DNA of 13,930 bases, taken from assembly GCA_024408695.1 (NCBI GenBank), contig JAKSUU010000007.1, forward strand, positions 1 through 13,930, in the 5' to 3' direction. Positions 6,857-13,764 of the stretch are shown here, piece by piece. Positions within the stretch are counted from its first letter, which is position 1. Every line of letters begins with the position of its first letter. The position numbers and the translations under genes were made by a program. Source of the DNA: Coriobacteriales bacterium (GTDB taxonomy: Bacteria; Actinomycetota; Coriobacteriia; Coriobacteriales; QAMH01). The notes below the pieces were generated by a model, which was not told the DNA's origin, did not search any database, and saw nothing but the letters and a program-made list of their open reading frames with translations.

Positions 6857-6896
6857 AACCCCAAATATTGAAATCAATTTTAAGAGAGGAAAAATT

Positions 6897-7295
6897 ATGA
6901 GTGTATCAGATCCAATTGCAGATATGCTAACGAGAATTCGTAATGCAAATACTGCAACTTATGATGAGGTGAGCATTCCATCAAGCAAAATCTTGGTAGA
7001 AATTGCTCGCATTTTAAAAGAAGAAGGCTATATTTTAGATTATAAAGTTGAACCTAAGACAGTTCAAGATGAACTCCATGTAACTCTAAAATATGGTGAA
7101 AAACGTAGTCGCACAATCAAAGGTCTTCGCAGAATTTCTAGTCCAGGTCTTCGAATTTATGCAGGTAAAAATGAACTTCCACGTGTTTTGGGAGGTCTTG
7201 GTACTGCAATCATATCCACATCTAAGGGAGTCTTGACAGATCGCGATGCACGTCTTGCTGGCGTGGGTGGCGAAGTCTTGGCTTATGTTTGGTAA
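6897..7295 (+). CDS. rpsH: 30S ribosomal protein S8
   Basis: S8 binds helix 21 of 16S rRNA, organises the platform of the small subunit, and in E. coli represses spc operon translation. The 132 residues match the family: [15 protein letters not shown] at the N-terminus, the [17 protein letters not shown] helix, and the C-terminal domain with [24 protein letters not shown] ([20 protein letters not shown]) and GGEVLAYVW. The STSKG loop and following residues are the rRNA-binding part. The ATG at 6897 follows GAGAGGA at 6884-6890. rplF begins 15 bases after the stop. Confidence 0.98.
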   Translation: MSVSDPIADMLTRIRNANTATYDEVSIPSSKILVEIARILKEEGYILDYKVEPKTVQDELHVTLKYGEKRSRTIKGLRRISSPGLRIYAGKNELPRVLGGLGTAIISTSKGVLTDRDARLAGVGGEVLAYVW

Positions 7296-7310
7296 TAGGG
7301 GGTGTTTTAA

Positions 7311-7847
7311 ATGTCTAGAATTGGTAAAATGCCCGTTGTTATTCCTGATGGAGTTGATGTAAATCTTGATGGTTCAACACTTACTGTTAAGGGCAAAGGT
7401 GGCGAGCTCACACAAACTTTTAGTGATATTTTAACTATTAAAATCGAAGAAGGAACAATTATTGTTGAGCGTCCTGATGACGAAATTAAGTCTCGCTCAC
7501 TTCATGGTTTAACTCGCTCTTTAATCAACAATATGGTTACTGGCGTTTCTGCTGGATACAAAAAGGAGCTTGAGCTTGTTGGCGTTGGCTATCGTGCTCA
7601 ACTTAAAGGTAAAGACCTTGAGCTTGCTTTAGGTTATTCGCATCCAGTACTTGTTAAATGTCCTGATGGTATTACATTTGAGTGTCCAGAAAATACTAAA
7701 ATCATCGTTTCTGGTATTGATAAGCAAAAAGTTGGCCAAATTGCGGCAGATATTCGTAAACATCGTCCACCAGAGCCTTATAAAGGTAAAGGTATTCGTT
7801 ATTCTGATGAATATGTACGTCGTAAAGAAGGCAAGACTGCAGCCTAG
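7311..7847 (+). CDS. rplF: 50S ribosomal protein L6
   Basis: L6 lies near the sarcin-ricin loop where elongation factors dock. The 178 residues have normal length and the two duplicated alpha-beta domains. The first opens [16 protein letters not shown] and carries the [11 protein letters not shown] turn; the second has the [20 protein letters not shown] strand set (in two parts), LGYSHPV and the C-terminal signature [21 protein letters not shown]. That signature contacts 23S rRNA. The ATG at 7311 follows AGGGGGTG, with slightly long spacing. rplR follows after 21 bases with AAGGAG. Confidence 0.98.
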   Translation: MSRIGKMPVVIPDGVDVNLDGSTLTVKGKGGELTQTFSDILTIKIEEGTIIVERPDDEIKSRSLHGLTRSLINNMVTGVSAGYKKELELVGVGYRAQLKGKDLELALGYSHPVLVKCPDGITFECPENTKIIVSGIDKQKVGQIAADIRKHRPPEPYKGKGIRYSDEYVRRKEGKTAA

Positions 7848-7868
7848 GACACAAGGAGATAGATACTT

Positions 7869-8228
7869 ATGGATAAACAAAAACAAAAAAATGCCAAGTT
7901 GGCTAAAAGAAAAATTAGAGTTCGTTCTAAGGTTAGTGGCACTCCAGAGCGCCCAAGACTTTGCGTTACAAAATCAAATACTAATATTTATGCCCAAGTG
8001 ATTGATGATAAGGCTGCAAATACTATCGTTAGTGCTTCATCCCTTGGTAATTCAATTAATGCCAAAGGTGGTACAGTTGAAGGTGCAAAAGAAGTTGGTG
8101 CATTAATTGCAAAACGTGCACTCGAAGCTAATATTTCAGAAGTTGTGTTTGATCGCGGTGGCAATCTTTATCATGGTCGCGTAAAAGCTCTAGCAGATGC
8201 TGCTCGCGAAGGCGGACTTAAGTTTTAG
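7869..8228 (+). CDS. rplR: 50S ribosomal protein L18
   Basis: L18 binds 5S rRNA and, with L5, attaches it to the large subunit. The 119 residues are of normal length: a basic N-terminal tail ([20 protein letters not shown]) that inserts into rRNA, the [17 protein letters not shown] strands, the central [15 protein letters not shown] helix, and the C-terminal signature [20 protein letters not shown] with REGGLKF at the end. The ATG at 7869 lies ten bases after AAGGAG at 7853-7858. rpsE follows after 11 bases. Confidence 0.98.
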   Translation: MDKQKQKNAKLAKRKIRVRSKVSGTPERPRLCVTKSNTNIYAQVIDDKAANTIVSASSLGNSINAKGGTVEGAKEVGALIAKRALEANISEVVFDRGGNLYHGRVKALADAAREGGLKF

Positions 8229-8239
8229 AAAGGATTATA

Positions 8240-8782
8240 ATGGCTCAAAGACAAAATAGAAAAGGCAAACGCGGCGCTCAATCTAACACTCCAGAACTAG
8301 AAGAAAAAGTCGTTTTTATTAATCGCGTTTCTAAAACTGTAAAAGGTGGTCGTCGCTTAAGCATGACAGCCTTAGTTGTAGTTGGAGATCGTCAAGGAAA
8401 TGTTGGCGTTGGAATGGGCAAGGCCGTTGAAGTTCCAACAGCCATTAGCAAGGGCGTTGAAGATGCTAAAAAGAACATGTTTAAGGTTCCTTTAACAAAA
8501 GAAGGCACTATTCCACATGAGATTTTAGGTCGCTATGGTGCAGGTCGTGTTTTATTAAAACCAGCTTTACCTGGTACCGGTGTTATTGCTGGTGGTCCTG
8601 TTCGTGCACTTTTGGAACTTGCAGGTGTTAGCGATGTTTTATCTAAATCTCTCGGTTCTTCAAACGCTATGAACATTGTTAAAGCAGCAGCTCAAGGCTT
8701 AAAAGATTTATCTAGCCCAGAAGAGGTTAGCGCAAAACGTGGTCTTTCGATTGGTGCTATTTATGGCAGAAAGGTTGCATAA
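8240..8782 (+). CDS. rpsE: 30S ribosomal protein S5
   Basis: S5 lies near the decoding centre and mRNA entry channel with S3 and S4 and affects accuracy. The 180 residues include the N-terminal double-stranded-RNA-binding-like domain with [20 protein letters not shown] (about 25-44) and [16 protein letters not shown], the loop with [16 protein letters not shown], and the C-terminal domain with [20 protein letters not shown] (about 100-119) and [20 protein letters not shown]. The N-terminal 20 residues are a basic low-complexity tail. The ATG at 8240 follows GAAAGGA. The last base of the stop is the first base of the rpmD start, so translation is coupled. Confidence 0.98.
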   Translation: MAQRQNRKGKRGAQSNTPELEEKVVFINRVSKTVKGGRRLSMTALVVVGDRQGNVGVGMGKAVEVPTAISKGVEDAKKNMFKVPLTKEGTIPHEILGRYGAGRVLLKPALPGTGVIAGGPVRALLELAGVSDVLSKSLGSSNAMNIVKAAAQGLKDLSSPEEVSAKRGLSIGAIYGRKVA

Positions 8783-8964
8783 TGGCTAAAAAATTAGAAG
8801 TAACACAGGTTAAAAGCCCTATTTCCTGCCCAAAAGATCAAGGTTTAACTTTGCGTGCATTAGGACTGCGTAAAATTGGCGCAACTGTTGTTCATGATGA
8901 TACAGATGCCATTCGCGGTATGATTTTCAAAGTAAAGCATTTAGTCGAGGTAAAGGAAGTATAG
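8782..8964 (+). CDS. rpmD: 50S ribosomal protein L30
   Basis: L30 is a small 23S rRNA-binding protein. The 60 residues have the family pattern: [38 protein letters not shown] with the LGL-RKI turn, and the end [16 protein letters not shown]. It starts at ATG 8782 inside the TAATG overlap with rpsE and has no separate strong ribosome-binding site, so coupled re-initiation is likely. L30 is absent from candidate phyla radiation bacteria, so its presence argues against such an origin. The G of its TAG stop is the first base of the palindromic repeat that follows. Confidence 0.96.
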   Translation: MAKKLEVTQVKSPISCPKDQGLTLRALGLRKIGATVVHDDTDAIRGMIFKVKHLVEVKEV

Positions 8965-8996
8965 CAACACTTAGGGGACGGTAACCTTGGTGTTGC
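8964..8996. repeat. REP-like palindrome, copy 1
   Basis: GCAACAC at 8964-8970 pairs with GTGTTGC at 8990-8996. Inside, AGG and CCT can add three pairs across a two-base mismatch. The loop carries GGGGACGG and the small palindrome GGTAACC. Palindromes with a GGGGAC core recur between genes in many Gram-positive genomes, and I take this for a member of such a REP-like family; that link is from memory. Confidence 0.8.
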
Positions 8997-9002
8997 AAAA
9001 CC

Positions 9003-9035
9003 GCAACACTTAGGGGACGGTAACCTTGGTGTTGC
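9003..9035. repeat. REP-like palindrome, copy 2
   Basis: This copy is identical to copy 1 over all 33 bases and the four following A's, with a 39-base period. Identity of both arms and loops points to a recent tandem duplication or a paired (BIME-like) unit. Confidence 0.8.
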
Positions 9036-9038
9036 AAA

Positions 9039-9070
9039 AACGGAGCATCTAAAATTTATCGCACTCCGTT
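9039..9070 (+). promoter_or_regulatory. Hairpin after the palindrome pair
   Basis: AACGGAG at 9039-9045 pairs with CTCCGTT at 9064-9070, seven perfect pairs with an 18-base A/T-rich loop. No T-run follows, so it is not a classical terminator. It could protect the upstream mRNA end or take part in the rplO leader fold. Confidence 0.4.
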
Positions 9071-9080
9071 GTTAATTAGC

Positions 9081-9183
9081 AATTTAAACAATAAGTGTTT
9101 AAATTATAAGTTAGAAAGGTAGTCTTACACAGGCGAGCATGTGTAAATGAGCAAATGCTCAAAAGGGCAAATAGCAAGCCCTT
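9081..9183 (+). promoter_or_regulatory. Structured rplO leader with four consecutive hairpins
   Basis: Four inverted repeats follow one another. AATTTAAAC at 9081-9089 pairs with GTTTAAATT at 9097-9105; TTACACA at 9125-9131 with TGTGTAA at 9140-9146; GAGC at 9149-9152 with GCTC at 9157-9160; and AAGGGC at 9163-9168 with GCCCTT at 9178-9183. Such density is not seen elsewhere in the ribosomal-protein part of the window. The last hairpin ends just before the AAAGGA that serves rplO, so it could control rplO and secY translation. It matches no known leader that I recognise. Confidence 0.5.
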
Positions 9184-9201
9184 ATGCGAGAAAGGAAAAT
9201 T

Positions 9202-9651
9202 GTGGATTTATCAACATTAAAACCAGCCAAAGGTGCTACTCATGCTAAAAAAAGAGTAGGTCGAGGCAACGCTTCAGGCAAAGGTACCACTGCAGGTCGT
9301 GGCTATAACGGTCAAGGCTCTCGTCCAGGTGGTACAAAAGGTGCAGGTTTTGAAGGTGGACAAACACCTTTATATATGCGTCTTCCAAAACTTCCTGGTT
9401 TTAAAAACCGTTGGCGTAAAGAATATCTAGCTGTTAATGTTTCTCGTCTTGAAGAAAAATTTAACGCTGGCGACGTAGTTGACGGTGCATCCTTAAAAGA
9501 AAAAGGAATCATTAAACACGAAGATGCGCTAGTTAAGGTTCTTGGCGATGGTAATATCACTAAAGCATTAACTATCAAGGTCGATAAAGTTTCAAAAAGC
9601 GCTCAAGAAAAAATAGAAGCTTGTGGCGGAAAGGTAGAGTGTCGTGCTTAA
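9202..9651 (+). CDS. rplO: 50S ribosomal protein L15
   Basis: L15 binds 23S rRNA and joins late in 50S assembly. The GTG at 9202 gives 149 residues beginning with the family's MDLSTLKPAKGA and is preceded by AAAGGA at 9191-9196. The in-frame ATG at 9184 would add six atypical residues and would place the AAAGGA inside the gene. The basic glycine-rich N-terminal arm is clear: KKRVGRGNASGKGTTAGRG, GSRPGGTKGAGFEGGQTPLY, then MRLPKLPGFKNRW; the C-terminal domain has VVDGASLKEKGII and the KALTIKVDKVS strand. A spacer of about 237 bases with palindromes and hairpins separates it from rpmD, unlike the tight spacing elsewhere. It overlaps secY by eight bases. Confidence 0.97.
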   Translation: MDLSTLKPAKGATHAKKRVGRGNASGKGTTAGRGYNGQGSRPGGTKGAGFEGGQTPLYMRLPKLPGFKNRWRKEYLAVNVSRLEEKFNAGDVVDGASLKEKGIIKHEDALVKVLGDGNITKALTIKVDKVSKSAQEKIEACGGKVECRA

Positions 9652-10942
9652 AGCATTAATTAATGCGATGCGCGTTAAGGAACTTCGTCGCAAGATTCTT
9701 TTCACGCTAGCAATTATTGCATTATACAGAGTCGGCTCTTTTATTCCTGTTCCTGGTATCCCATTTGCGGCCTTAGTTGAAAACTTTTCTGCATCTAGTG
9801 GAAATGCAAACGCCGCTTTGGTAATGCTCAATTTATTTAGTGGTGGCGCACTCGAATACTTCTCGGTATTTTCGCTTGGTATTATGCCATACATTACGGC
9901 TTCAATTATTATGCAACTCATGCAAGGGGTAATTCCAGCTCTTGGTCGTTGGCAAAAAGAAGGCGAAATCGGACAGCGTAAAATCACACGTATTACTCGT
10001 TATTTAACACTTGGTCTTGGTCTTATTAACGCAATAGGTTATCTTGTTTTGTTCCAGAGTTCAACCTTTGGAATTAAATTTAACGACACTGTTTTACCGC
10101 TTTGGGTAACTTATGTTGTAATTGTTGTAACCTTGCTTGCAGGTACTGCATTCATTATGTGGATGGGAGAACTTATTACGCAACGTGGTATAGGTAATGG
10201 TATGTCACTCATCATCTTTGCTAACATCGTTGCACGTCTCCCAGGCAATTTATATGAATCTATTACAAATGCTCAAGATCCAATGCAAGGTGTTGTAACT
10301 ACTGTTATTGTAATTTTGGTAATTTTGATTATCATTCCAGCCATCGTATTTATCGAACGAGGTCAGCGCAGAATTCCAGTTCAATACAGTAAACGTGTTG
10401 TTGGTCGTCGTGTAATGGGTGGTCAATCTACTTATTTACCATTTAAGGTTAATGGCGCTGGCGTTATCCCTATTATCTTTGCATCATGCTTACTTTATTT
10501 GCCAGCTCAAATTGCCGCTTTCTTTACCGATGTCGACTGGTTAAATGCAGTGTCAAACTTCTGTTCAAGTGGATGGGGCAACTGGTTACTCACATTTATC
10601 TTTATTATTTTCTTCGCTTATTTCTATACAAGTATGGTTTATCATCCAGAGGATACAGCAGATAATTTAAGAAATAATGGTGGTTTTATTCCTGGCGTTC
10701 GTCCTGGTGGAGCAACTGTTCAATATCTAAAAGATGTTATTAATCGCATTACGCTTCCTGGTGCTATTTTCTTAGCAGCTATTGCTATTATTCCATCAAT
10801 TTTATATACAGTTAGCGGAAACCCACTTATTAACACTTTTGGTGGCACTAGCGTTTTGATTATGGTCGGTGTTGCACTTGATACAATGACCAAGCTTGAA
10901 TCTCAGTTGAAGATGCACAATTACGACGGTTTCTTCAAGTAA
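9644..10942 (+). CDS. secY: Protein translocase channel subunit SecY
   Basis: SecY forms the SecYEG channel that moves unfolded proteins across the inner membrane and inserts membrane proteins. The 432 residues are of normal length with ten predicted membrane helices. These include about 18-36, 73-95 (FSLGIMPYITASIIMQL), 119-137, 153-173, 185-197, 216-236, 270-291, 314-333, 371-391 and 397-412. The plug region lies around 60-70 (MLNLFSGGALEYF). The cytoplasmic C4 loop QRRIPVQYSKRVVGRR is at 241-256, and the C5 loop with DTADNLRNNGGFIPGVRPGG at 337-356 contacts SecA and the ribosome. The start GTG 9644 lies inside the end of rplO, so the two are coupled. A strong terminator follows. Confidence 0.98.
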   Translation: MLKALINAMRVKELRRKILFTLAIIALYRVGSFIPVPGIPFAALVENFSASSGNANAALVMLNLFSGGALEYFSVFSLGIMPYITASIIMQLMQGVIPALGRWQKEGEIGQRKITRITRYLTLGLGLINAIGYLVLFQSSTFGIKFNDTVLPLWVTYVVIVVTLLAGTAFIMWMGELITQRGIGNGMSLIIFANIVARLPGNLYESITNAQDPMQGVVTTVIVILVILIIIPAIVFIERGQRRIPVQYSKRVVGRRVMGGQSTYLPFKVNGAGVIPIIFASCLLYLPAQIAAFFTDVDWLNAVSNFCSSGWGNWLLTFIFIIFFAYFYTSMVYHPEDTADNLRNNGGFIPGVRPGGATVQYLKDVINRITLPGAIFLAAIAIIPSILYTVSGNPLINTFGGTSVLIMVGVALDTMTKLESQLKMHNYDGFFK

Positions 10943-10947
10943 AATTT

Positions 10948-10991
10948 AGCCGTTAAAATTTATAAATGCCAAAATTGAAAATTAAACGGCT
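10948..10991 (+). promoter_or_regulatory. Alternative stem competing with the secY terminator
   Basis: AGCCGTT at 10948-10954 is identical to the 3' arm of the terminator and can pair with its 5' arm, AACGGCT at 10985-10991. An inner AATTT/AAATT pair (10957-10961 with 10979-10983) extends it. The two folds exclude each other, as in an attenuator. What it would control is unclear because the next gene lies on the other strand. Confidence 0.35.
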
Positions 10992-11013
10992 GCAACTCGT
11001 AGCCGTTTTTTTT
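10984..11013 (+). terminator. Intrinsic terminator after secY
   Basis: AAACGGCT at 10984-10991 pairs perfectly with AGCCGTTT at 11001-11008, with a nine-base loop, and the T-run extends to 11013. It closes the ribosomal-protein-secY transcription unit. Confidence 0.85.
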
Positions 11014-11196
11014 ATCCAATAATGGTACAAAAAATACCTGATATATTTTGTACCAATTGCCTGGTCACTGTAGTGAGTTTTTGTGCTAATCATATAAACG
11101 AACAAAATGAAAAATCGCTCGTTCAACCCTCAAAATGCTCATAGGATTATGTGTAGTTTCATCATGACAAAAAATTTCTTGAAGACAAATATAAAA
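11014..11196. other. Spacer between secY terminator and hydrolase, with a perfect inverted repeat
   Basis: This spacer has no credible gene. TGGTACAAAA at 11023-11032 and TTTTGTACCA at 11046-11055 form a perfect 10-bp inverted repeat with a 13-base spacer. It could be a terminator for the minus-strand hydrolase, since in that direction the second arm ends in A/T, or a protein-binding operator. A shorter TCACT..AGTGA palindrome lies near 11065-11076. The end near 11180-11197 holds only a weak GAAGA/TCTTC repeat across the hydrolase stop. Confidence 0.5.
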
Positions 11197-11967
11197 CTAT
11201 TCTTCCTTAACAAATTTTAGCATTTGGTCAACTAATTGCGCGTTTTGCTCATTGTAGCTAATTGTTGCTTCTCCGTCTCCTTGTTGCGGTCCATAATCGC
11301 CAAATTGCGCATGATTTCCACAGCGAATAACAAATTCGCGAGAACCTATGGGGAGTTTTGACTTTGCAGACTCTACTTTATCTTGTGTGCATATTTTGTC
11401 GTTAGATGCTAAAACCGTAAGCACCCTTGGGTTAACTTTTGTAAGGTCATTAGCTGGGTACGAGGCACAAAAAATTATGCCACTAAATGCATCGGGGTGC
11501 GCAGCAAGACAGTTACTCGCTGCAACGCCACCAAGCGAATGTCCTGCAAGATACCAACTTTTAATCTGGGGATATTTTTCAATTACTTTTATAGCCGCAT
11601 CCTGGTTTAATATCGCAAAATTCATAGGACTTTTTAAACCAATCGCTAAAACTCCTTGGGCAGCCAATCCGTTAAACAAACAACTATATGCTTCTATGTC
11701 TACTCTCGCTCCTTGATAAAATACAACACCTGTGTCTACATCGTTCATATTGGCAGGTGAAAAGGCGATGTATCCGTCGGCATTTGTTTCAACTTCAACA
11801 TTAGCGCTTGGGTTATTATAAATGCTTAAAGATTTCTCTTGCGCTTTAAGTGGTGTGCCCAGAATAAATAGACATACGCATGTGCCTACTAGAAGCAATC
11901 CAACGATTATTGCAATTACAACTAGAAGAATTTTTTTACGTTTTCGTGCGGTTTCTTTTGTCACCAT
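11197..11967 (-). CDS. Membrane-anchored alpha/beta hydrolase (Abhydrolase_5-like)
   Basis: This is probably a serine hydrolase acting outside the membrane; its substrate is unknown. Residues 8-12 are basic (RKRKK) and 13-37 form one hydrophobic segment, so the N-terminus is a membrane anchor or uncleaved signal; the C30 context (VGTC) is not a good lipobox. The catalytic domain has VVFYQGARVD at about 81-90, the nucleophile elbow GHSLGG at 142-147 (Ser144), Asp190 in LASNDK and His219 in GNHAQFG, a complete triad in the right order. Length is 256 residues. The ATG has no clear ribosome-binding site, and stop codons close the frame upstream, so initiation may be leaderless. It is the only gene facing the other way in the window, placed between secY and adk, which adjoin in related genomes; it looks like an insertion of unknown origin. 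Confidence 0.85.
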   Translation of the reverse strand: MVTKETARKRKKILLVVIAIIVGLLLVGTCVCLFILGTPLKAQEKSLSIYNNPSANVEVETNADGYIAFSPANMNDVDTGVVFYQGARVDIEAYSCLFNGLAAQGVLAIGLKSPMNFAILNQDAAIKVIEKYPQIKSWYLAGHSLGGVAASNCLAAHPDAFSGIIFCASYPANDLTKVNPRVLTVLASNDKICTQDKVESAKSKLPIGSREFVIRCGNHAQFGDYGPQQGDGEATISYNEQNAQLVDQMLKFVKEE

Positions 11968-12091
11968 TATTTTAGAAAAACTTTGTTTTACAACTTAACC
12001 TTTCTATATTTTATCACACGCTCATACAAAGGTTTTATAAAAACATTATTGTAATTTAAAATTTCTATCCCCAATTTTTAAGTTTTGAAGT

Positions 12092-12147
12092 TAGCAGTCA
12101 TTTGCTAGCAGTCATTTGCTAGCAGTCATTTGCTAGCAGTCATTTGC
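12092..12147. repeat. Four tandem copies of a 14-bp unit
   Basis: The unit TAGCAGTCATTTGC occurs four times without change (12092, 12106, 12120, 12134). Each junction forms the palindrome TGCTAGCA. The unit is not a multiple of three and lies between divergent genes, so it is a minisatellite or a cluster of protein-binding sites, not coding. Confidence 0.95.
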
Positions 12148-12240
12148 TGCCACTACATATTTATGAAAAAGCCTAATCTTACAAAAGCTTTACATTTTCT
12201 TAAAAAATTTTAAACTTCTTCTTTTTTGTTGTGTATGTGC

Positions 12241-12246
12241 GATAAT
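12241..12246 (+). promoter_or_regulatory. Candidate -10 box for adk
   Basis: GATAAT lies 36 bases before the adk ATG, with TGTGC just before it. No good -35 is present at 16-18 bases. The assignment rests on position in a divergent spacer. Confidence 0.35.
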
Positions 12247-12281
12247 ATAAATGTTTGATTTTCATAAAGAAGGGACTTTTT

Positions 12282-12905
12282 ATGAATATTGTTTTACTTG
12301 GTGCTCCAGGCGCTGGTAAAGGCACCCAAGCCGAAAAATTGGTTGCAGAATTTAACTTTAAACATGTTTCAACTGGAGATTTACTCCGTGCTGCCGTTCG
12401 CGAAGGATCTGACCTAGGAAAAAAGGCAAAAACTTACATGGATGCTGGCGACCTTGTTCCAGATGAAATCGTTATTGGTCTGGTAGAAGAACTCCTTAAA
12501 AAAGATCCAAGTTCTTCATATCTTCTTGATGGTTTTCCAAGAACTACAACGCAAGCTGTTAGTTTAGATACGGCATTAGATAAATTAGGCACAAAACTCG
12601 ACTATGCTGTTAATCTTGTAGTAGACAACGACGCAGTTGTTGCTCGCTTAAGCAAACGCCGTTGCTGTAAAATGTGTGGATACATTGGATCTGCCGATGA
12701 TGGTTCAACTTGTCCAAAATGTGGCGGTGAAATGTTCCAACGTGATGATGATCAAGAGGAAGCTATCAAAAATCGTCTTGTTACATTTGATACCCAAACA
12801 AAACCTTTAATCGATTATTACAAAGGCAATGGTCGCCTTCTTGACATTGATGGATCAAAAATGCCTGACGAAGTATTTGCCCAGGTAAAAGCTGCTCTTT
12901 CATAA
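12282..12905 (+). CDS. adk: Adenylate kinase, zinc-lid form
   Basis: Adenylate kinase converts ATP and AMP into two ADP in the cytoplasm and balances the adenylate pool. The 207 residues carry the P-loop GAPGAGKGT at 7-15, the AMP-binding TGDLLRAAVREGS region at 31-43, the DGFPRT motif at 83-88, and a lid domain with C129-x2-C132 and C144-x2-C147 (CKMC, CPKC) that binds structural zinc, as in Gram-positive enzymes. An extra cysteine at 128 adjoins the site. The ATG at 12282 follows AGAAGGGA at 12268-12275; an earlier in-frame TTG at 12255 is rejected because the enzyme starts MNIVLLGAPG. A terminator follows, separating it from map. Confidence 0.98.
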   Translation: MNIVLLGAPGAGKGTQAEKLVAEFNFKHVSTGDLLRAAVREGSDLGKKAKTYMDAGDLVPDEIVIGLVEELLKKDPSSSYLLDGFPRTTTQAVSLDTALDKLGTKLDYAVNLVVDNDAVVARLSKRRCCKMCGYIGSADDGSTCPKCGGEMFQRDDDQEEAIKNRLVTFDTQTKPLIDYYKGNGRLLDIDGSKMPDEVFAQVKAALS

Positions 12906-12924
12906 ACTCTTTACCTAAGATTTC

Positions 12925-12967
12925 ACACCCGCGTTCTGCATTTTGATAAGGTTCGCGGGTGTTTTAT
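12925..12967 (+). terminator. Intrinsic terminator after adk
   Basis: ACACCCGCG at 12925-12933 pairs perfectly with CGCGGGTGT at 12954-12962; the loop is 20 bases and TTTATT follows. The stem is the most G-C-rich of the intergenic stems in the window. Confidence 0.8.
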
Positions 12968-12994
12968 TTGACAATTACAAAAATGAATTATAAG
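12968..12994 (+). promoter_or_regulatory. Candidate map promoter
   Basis: A perfect TTGACA at 12968-12973 directly follows the adk terminator. TATAAG at 12989-12994 is the best -10, with a short 15-base spacer. A start about seven bases further would lie at or within two bases of the map ATG. Confidence 0.45.
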
Positions 12995-13002
12995 AGAATC
13001 CT

Positions 13003-13764
13003 ATGCAAAAAGAACATCCAATTTTAAAATCAAAATCGGAAATTGAAGCAATGAAGGAGGCTGGACGAATTAGTGCAAAAGCCCTGCGTATGGCAGGAGA
13101 AATTGTACAGCCTGGTATTTCAACAGCTGAAATTGATTCCTACATAGAAAATGTAATTCGCATGCTAGGTGGTACTCCTTCTTTTAAAGGACTTTATGGC
13201 TTTCCAGGCTCTGCATGCCTTTCTTTAAATGATATGATTGTGCATGGCATTCCAAACAAAAGAACAATTTGCCAAAATGGTGACATTATTTCAATCGATA
13301 CAGGCGCCACTGTCGATGGCTGGGTGGGCGATAACGCTGCAACTTTTGCTGTTGGCACCATAAAACCCCAGATCCAGGCCTTATTAGATGCAACAAAGGC
13401 CTCGCTTTACGAAGGCATTGCTCAAGCTCAAGTAGGCAATCACATTGGCGATATTGGCCACGCTATTCAAACTTATTGTGAAGAACGTGGCCTAGGTGTT
13501 GTTCGCGACTATATTGGACATGGAGTTGGTCGTAAAATGCATGAAGATCCTGCGGTTCCAAACTTTGGCAAACCTGGTCGAGGTTTGAGATTGGAAGAAG
13601 GTCTTGTTATTGCAATCGAGCCCATGATTAACCTTGGCACGCATAATTGTCATGTTATTTTAGACGGTTGGGGTGTTGTTACCGATGATGGCCTTCCATC
13701 GGCGCATTTTGAAAATACAATTGCTGTTACAGCAGACGGACCAGTCATTATAACCAAAGAATAA
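13003..13764 (+). CDS. map: Methionine aminopeptidase, type I
   Basis: The enzyme removes the first methionine from new proteins at the ribosome. The 253 residues have the pita-bread fold. Metal ligands are in order: D99 (IDTG), D110 (GDNA), H173 (GHGVG), E206 (EPM) and E237 (FENT). H81 (VHGIP) is the usual substrate-contacting histidine. There is no N-terminal zinc-finger extension, so it is the short type Ia form. The ATG at 13003 has no strong ribosome-binding site (only AAGAGA), and the candidate promoter places the transcript start almost on it, so leaderless translation is possible. Its neighbours adk and infA are the usual companions in the secY-adk-map-infA segment. Confidence 0.98.
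   Translation: MQKEHPILKSKSEIEAMKEAGRISAKALRMAGEIVQPGISTAEIDSYIENVIRMLGGTPSFKGLYGFPGSACLSLNDMIVHGIPNKRTICQNGDIISIDTGATVDGWVGDNAATFAVGTIKPQIQALLDATKASLYEGIAQAQVGNHIGDIGHAIQTYCEERGLGVVRDYIGHGVGRKMHEDPAVPNFGKPGRGLRLEEGLVIAIEPMINLGTHNCHVILDGWGVVTDDGLPSAHFENTIAVTADGPVIITKE

Larger units (their letters stand above)
11968..12281. other. Spacer between hydrolase and adk
   Basis: This 314-base AT-rich spacer has no convincing gene. It lies between two diverging genes and so should hold both promoters. It contains the 14-bp tandem repeat block (12092-12147), a GATAAT near the adk end (12241-12246) as a candidate -10, and AGAAGGGA at 12268-12275, the adk ribosome-binding site. On the minus strand, upstream of the hydrolase, only weak A/T boxes are seen. 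Confidence 0.6.

Noticed and set aside
8964..9040. Rho-independent terminator inside the spc operon
   Set aside because: The palindromes are followed by A-runs on the plus strand, not T-runs, and the operon continues into rplO and secY.
9184..9201. ATG 9184 as the rplO start
   Set aside because: It would add six residues not seen in L15 and would put AAAGGA inside the gene; GTG 9202 fits the family and the spacing.
9592..9987. 131-residue open frame on the minus strand
   Set aside because: It lies fully over rplO and secY in the opposite direction, with no known motif; it is a shadow of the real genes.
11348..11716. 122-residue open frame on the plus strand
   Set aside because: It is antisense to the hydrolase, which has a complete catalytic triad, and has no ribosome-binding site or family features.
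12092..12147. CRISPR array
   Set aside because: The units are directly adjacent 14-bp copies without spacers.
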